Assembly: GCF_900106645.1 (NCBI RefSeq)
Contig: NZ_FNMV01000003.1
Location: 62,001 to 126,000 of the forward strand
Source: Flavobacterium degerlachei
Lineage (GTDB): Bacteria > Bacteroidota > Bacteroidia > Flavobacteriales > Flavobacteriaceae
Length of the DNA: 64,000 nucleotides
Reading direction: 5' to 3'
In this document: in pieces, positions 62,973 to 64,000 of the stretch
Layout of the letters: each line of letters begins with the position of its first letter
How positions within the stretch are numbered: the stretch's first letter is position 1
Made by a program: the position numbers and the translations under genes
The notes under the pieces: generated by a model
The model's database searches: none
Told to the model about the DNA's origin: nothing
The model's input: only the letters and a program-made list of their open reading frames with translations

Positions 62973-64000
62973 CTATTTATATACCCATATACTGATTAAT
63001 GAAATAAGCTGTTGTATATCAATTGGTTTTGACTGATAATCAGATGCACCTGCATTTAATATTTCCTCCCGATCACCTTTCATTGCTTTTGCTGTGAGGG
63101 CAATAATAGGAAGGTTTTTCCATTTTGGATTTTCTCTTATTTTTTTTGTTGCCTCAAAGCCATCCATTTCCGGCATCATAATATCCATCAGTACAATATC
63201 AATGCTCGTATTCTTTTCTAAAGCTTCAAGCGCTTCGATTCCGTTAAAGGCAGTTAAAATTGACGCTCCTTTTGTCGTTAACGCACTCGAAAGTGCATAT
63301 ATATTTCGAATATCATCATCAACAATCAAAATATTTTTATCCTTAAGAACTTCTCCTCCTAATAAATTTTGTACTGTTTTAGTAACTTTTTTATTTGAAG
63401 TCTCTACTGTATCTAGAAATAATAGTAATTCGTCTTTTAATCTTTCAGTGACATTACTTGTTTTAATCACAATACCATCAGCACTATTTTGCAATTCAAG
63501 TTGCTCTAGATCAGTCAATGATTGTCCTGTATTTACAATTATATTAATCTCATTATTTTTAGAGATTTTTCTAAGCGAAGCTATGTTGGCAATTTTCTTA
63601 GAATCAGGTAAACCAATATCCATAATTGCACAATCTATATCATCATTCATTAAAATATTCTCAGCTTCTTTAAAGGTATGCGCCTGAATACAAATTACAT
63701 TTCTATCGCAATTGTGAATTAGCTCTTTAATTGAATAATTAAGACTGACATCATCTTCTAAAATCAATACTTTTTTAAATACATTATTAATCTGAATATC
63801 AATCGATTCAAAAGCGCTTTTTAATTTATCTGTCGTTATTGGTTTAATTAAAAAATCAAAAGCCCCCATTTCTTTAGCTAATTTTTCTCTATTCATTCCT
63901 GACATTACATGTACAGGAATGTGCTGCAATTCTTTATCTTCTTTTAACCATTTTAGAACTGTCCAGCCATCTATTCCAGGTAATTTCATATCTAGGATGA
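62973..64000 (-). CDS. multi-receiver hybrid signalling protein, C-terminal part (5' end outside window)
   Basis: The frame is open to the window edge; the ATG at 63989 is internal because the codons before it read ILD, the strand and phospho-Asp of a receiver (ILDMKLPGIDGW). Three receiver domains are visible: the first from its Asp onward (to about residue 65), a degenerate-looking middle one (KVLILEDDVSLNY, CAIMDIGLPDS), and a complete last one (NILIVDDDIRNIYALSSAL, IVLMDIMMPEMDGFEATKKIRE, LTAKAM, SKPID). This is the tail of a large hybrid histidine kinase of the type often found with CheR and CheB. Sensor and kinase parts should lie beyond 64000. Confidence 0.9.
   Translation of the reverse strand, partial: ILDMKLPGIDGWTVLKWLKEDKELQHIPVHVMSGMNREKLAKEMGAFDFLIKPITTDKLKSAFESIDIQINNVFKKVLILEDDVSLNYSIKELIHNCDRNVICIQAHTFKEAENILMNDDIDCAIMDIGLPDSKKIANIASLRKISKNNEINIIVNTGQSLTDLEQLELQNSADGIVIKTSNVTERLKDELLLFLDTVETSNKKVTKTVQNLLGGEVLKDKNILIVDDDIRNIYALSSALTTKGASILTAFNGIEALEALEKNTSIDIVLMDIMMPEMDGFEATKKIRENPKWKNLPIIALTAKAMKGDREEILNAGASDYQSKPIDIQQLISLISIWVYK

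Noticed and set aside
63094..63687. 197-codon open frame antisense to the multi-receiver gene
   Set aside because: The opposite strand encodes canonical receiver domains and the antisense product resembles nothing.
1..64000. CRISPR array, tRNA or rRNA genes, transposase or prophage
   Set aside because: No regularly spaced direct repeats, cloverleaf sequences, rRNA segments, transposase motifs or phage structural genes were seen on either strand.

Overview
The window looks like a chromosomal segment of a Flavobacterium-type member of the Bacteroidota. The DNA is AT-rich. Many genes are preceded by the Bacteroidota promoter box TAnnTTTG. There are cargo proteins with type IX secretion (T9SS) sorting domains of both type A and type B, a PorX regulator, a fused LpxC-FabZ enzyme, and several short interspersed palindromic repeat families of the kind seen between flavobacterial genes. 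I see no rRNA, tRNA, CRISPR array, phage block or transposase.

Layout. 1-4.4 kb (minus): a six-gene operon of thioredoxin-like protein, ApbE flavin transferase, a DUF4266 lipoprotein with a Gly/Cys tail, a DUF3570 barrel-like protein, and an OmpR-type response regulator with its histidine kinase (kinase cut by the window edge). 4.6-15 kb: LTA-synthase/sulfatase-like membrane protein, zinc phospholipase C/S1-P1-type protein, DUF1275 protein, YeiH exporter with a LysR regulator, a VWA membrane protein, FabG, and an NhaC-family transporter whose leader looks like a compact S-box (SAM) riboswitch. 15-26 kb: a surface-protein cluster with three paralogous leucine-rich-repeat T9SS type A proteins and one choice-of-anchor-L protein with five 66-residue tandem repeats and a type B signal. 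26-34 kb (minus): lipid A and housekeeping genes (HD protein, lpxD, lpxC-fabZ, lpxA, efp, a second LpxD-like gene, an NTF2-like protein, sucD, a GIY-YIG-like protein). The HD gene carries an in-frame stop near its 5' end. 34.4-40.7 kb (plus): GbsR/MarR regulator and a complete RND efflux operon with a palindromic operator candidate.

40.8-45 kb: small envelope and metabolic genes ending with MetY. 45-50.3 kb is the most accessory-looking part: a DUF559 nuclease gene bracketed by 41-bp inverted repeats, a serine hydrolase, a SIR2-STAND-TPR protein resembling antiphage NLR-like sensors, and a flavobacterial repeat element. 50.4-54.6 kb: porX, tsaE, an acetyltransferase, alanine dehydrogenase and a DUF4258 protein. 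54.8-60.3 kb: ung, a MutS2-like gene lacking the Smr domain, a DCC thiol protein, an unlisted 42-residue membrane protein, and ettA. 60.5-64 kb: a signalling operon of a multi-receiver hybrid protein (5' part outside the window), CheR, CheB and a receiver-histidine kinase.

The best candidates for undescribed biology are the ApbE/DUF4266/DUF3570/thioredoxin/two-component operon (a possible envelope flavin/thiol system), the DUF559 nuclease embedded in its own inverted repeats, the SIR2-STAND defence protein, and the short structured leader in front of the NhaC-type transporter. All coordinates and motifs come from reading the sequence. Family assignments are from memory of the families and were not checked by any search.
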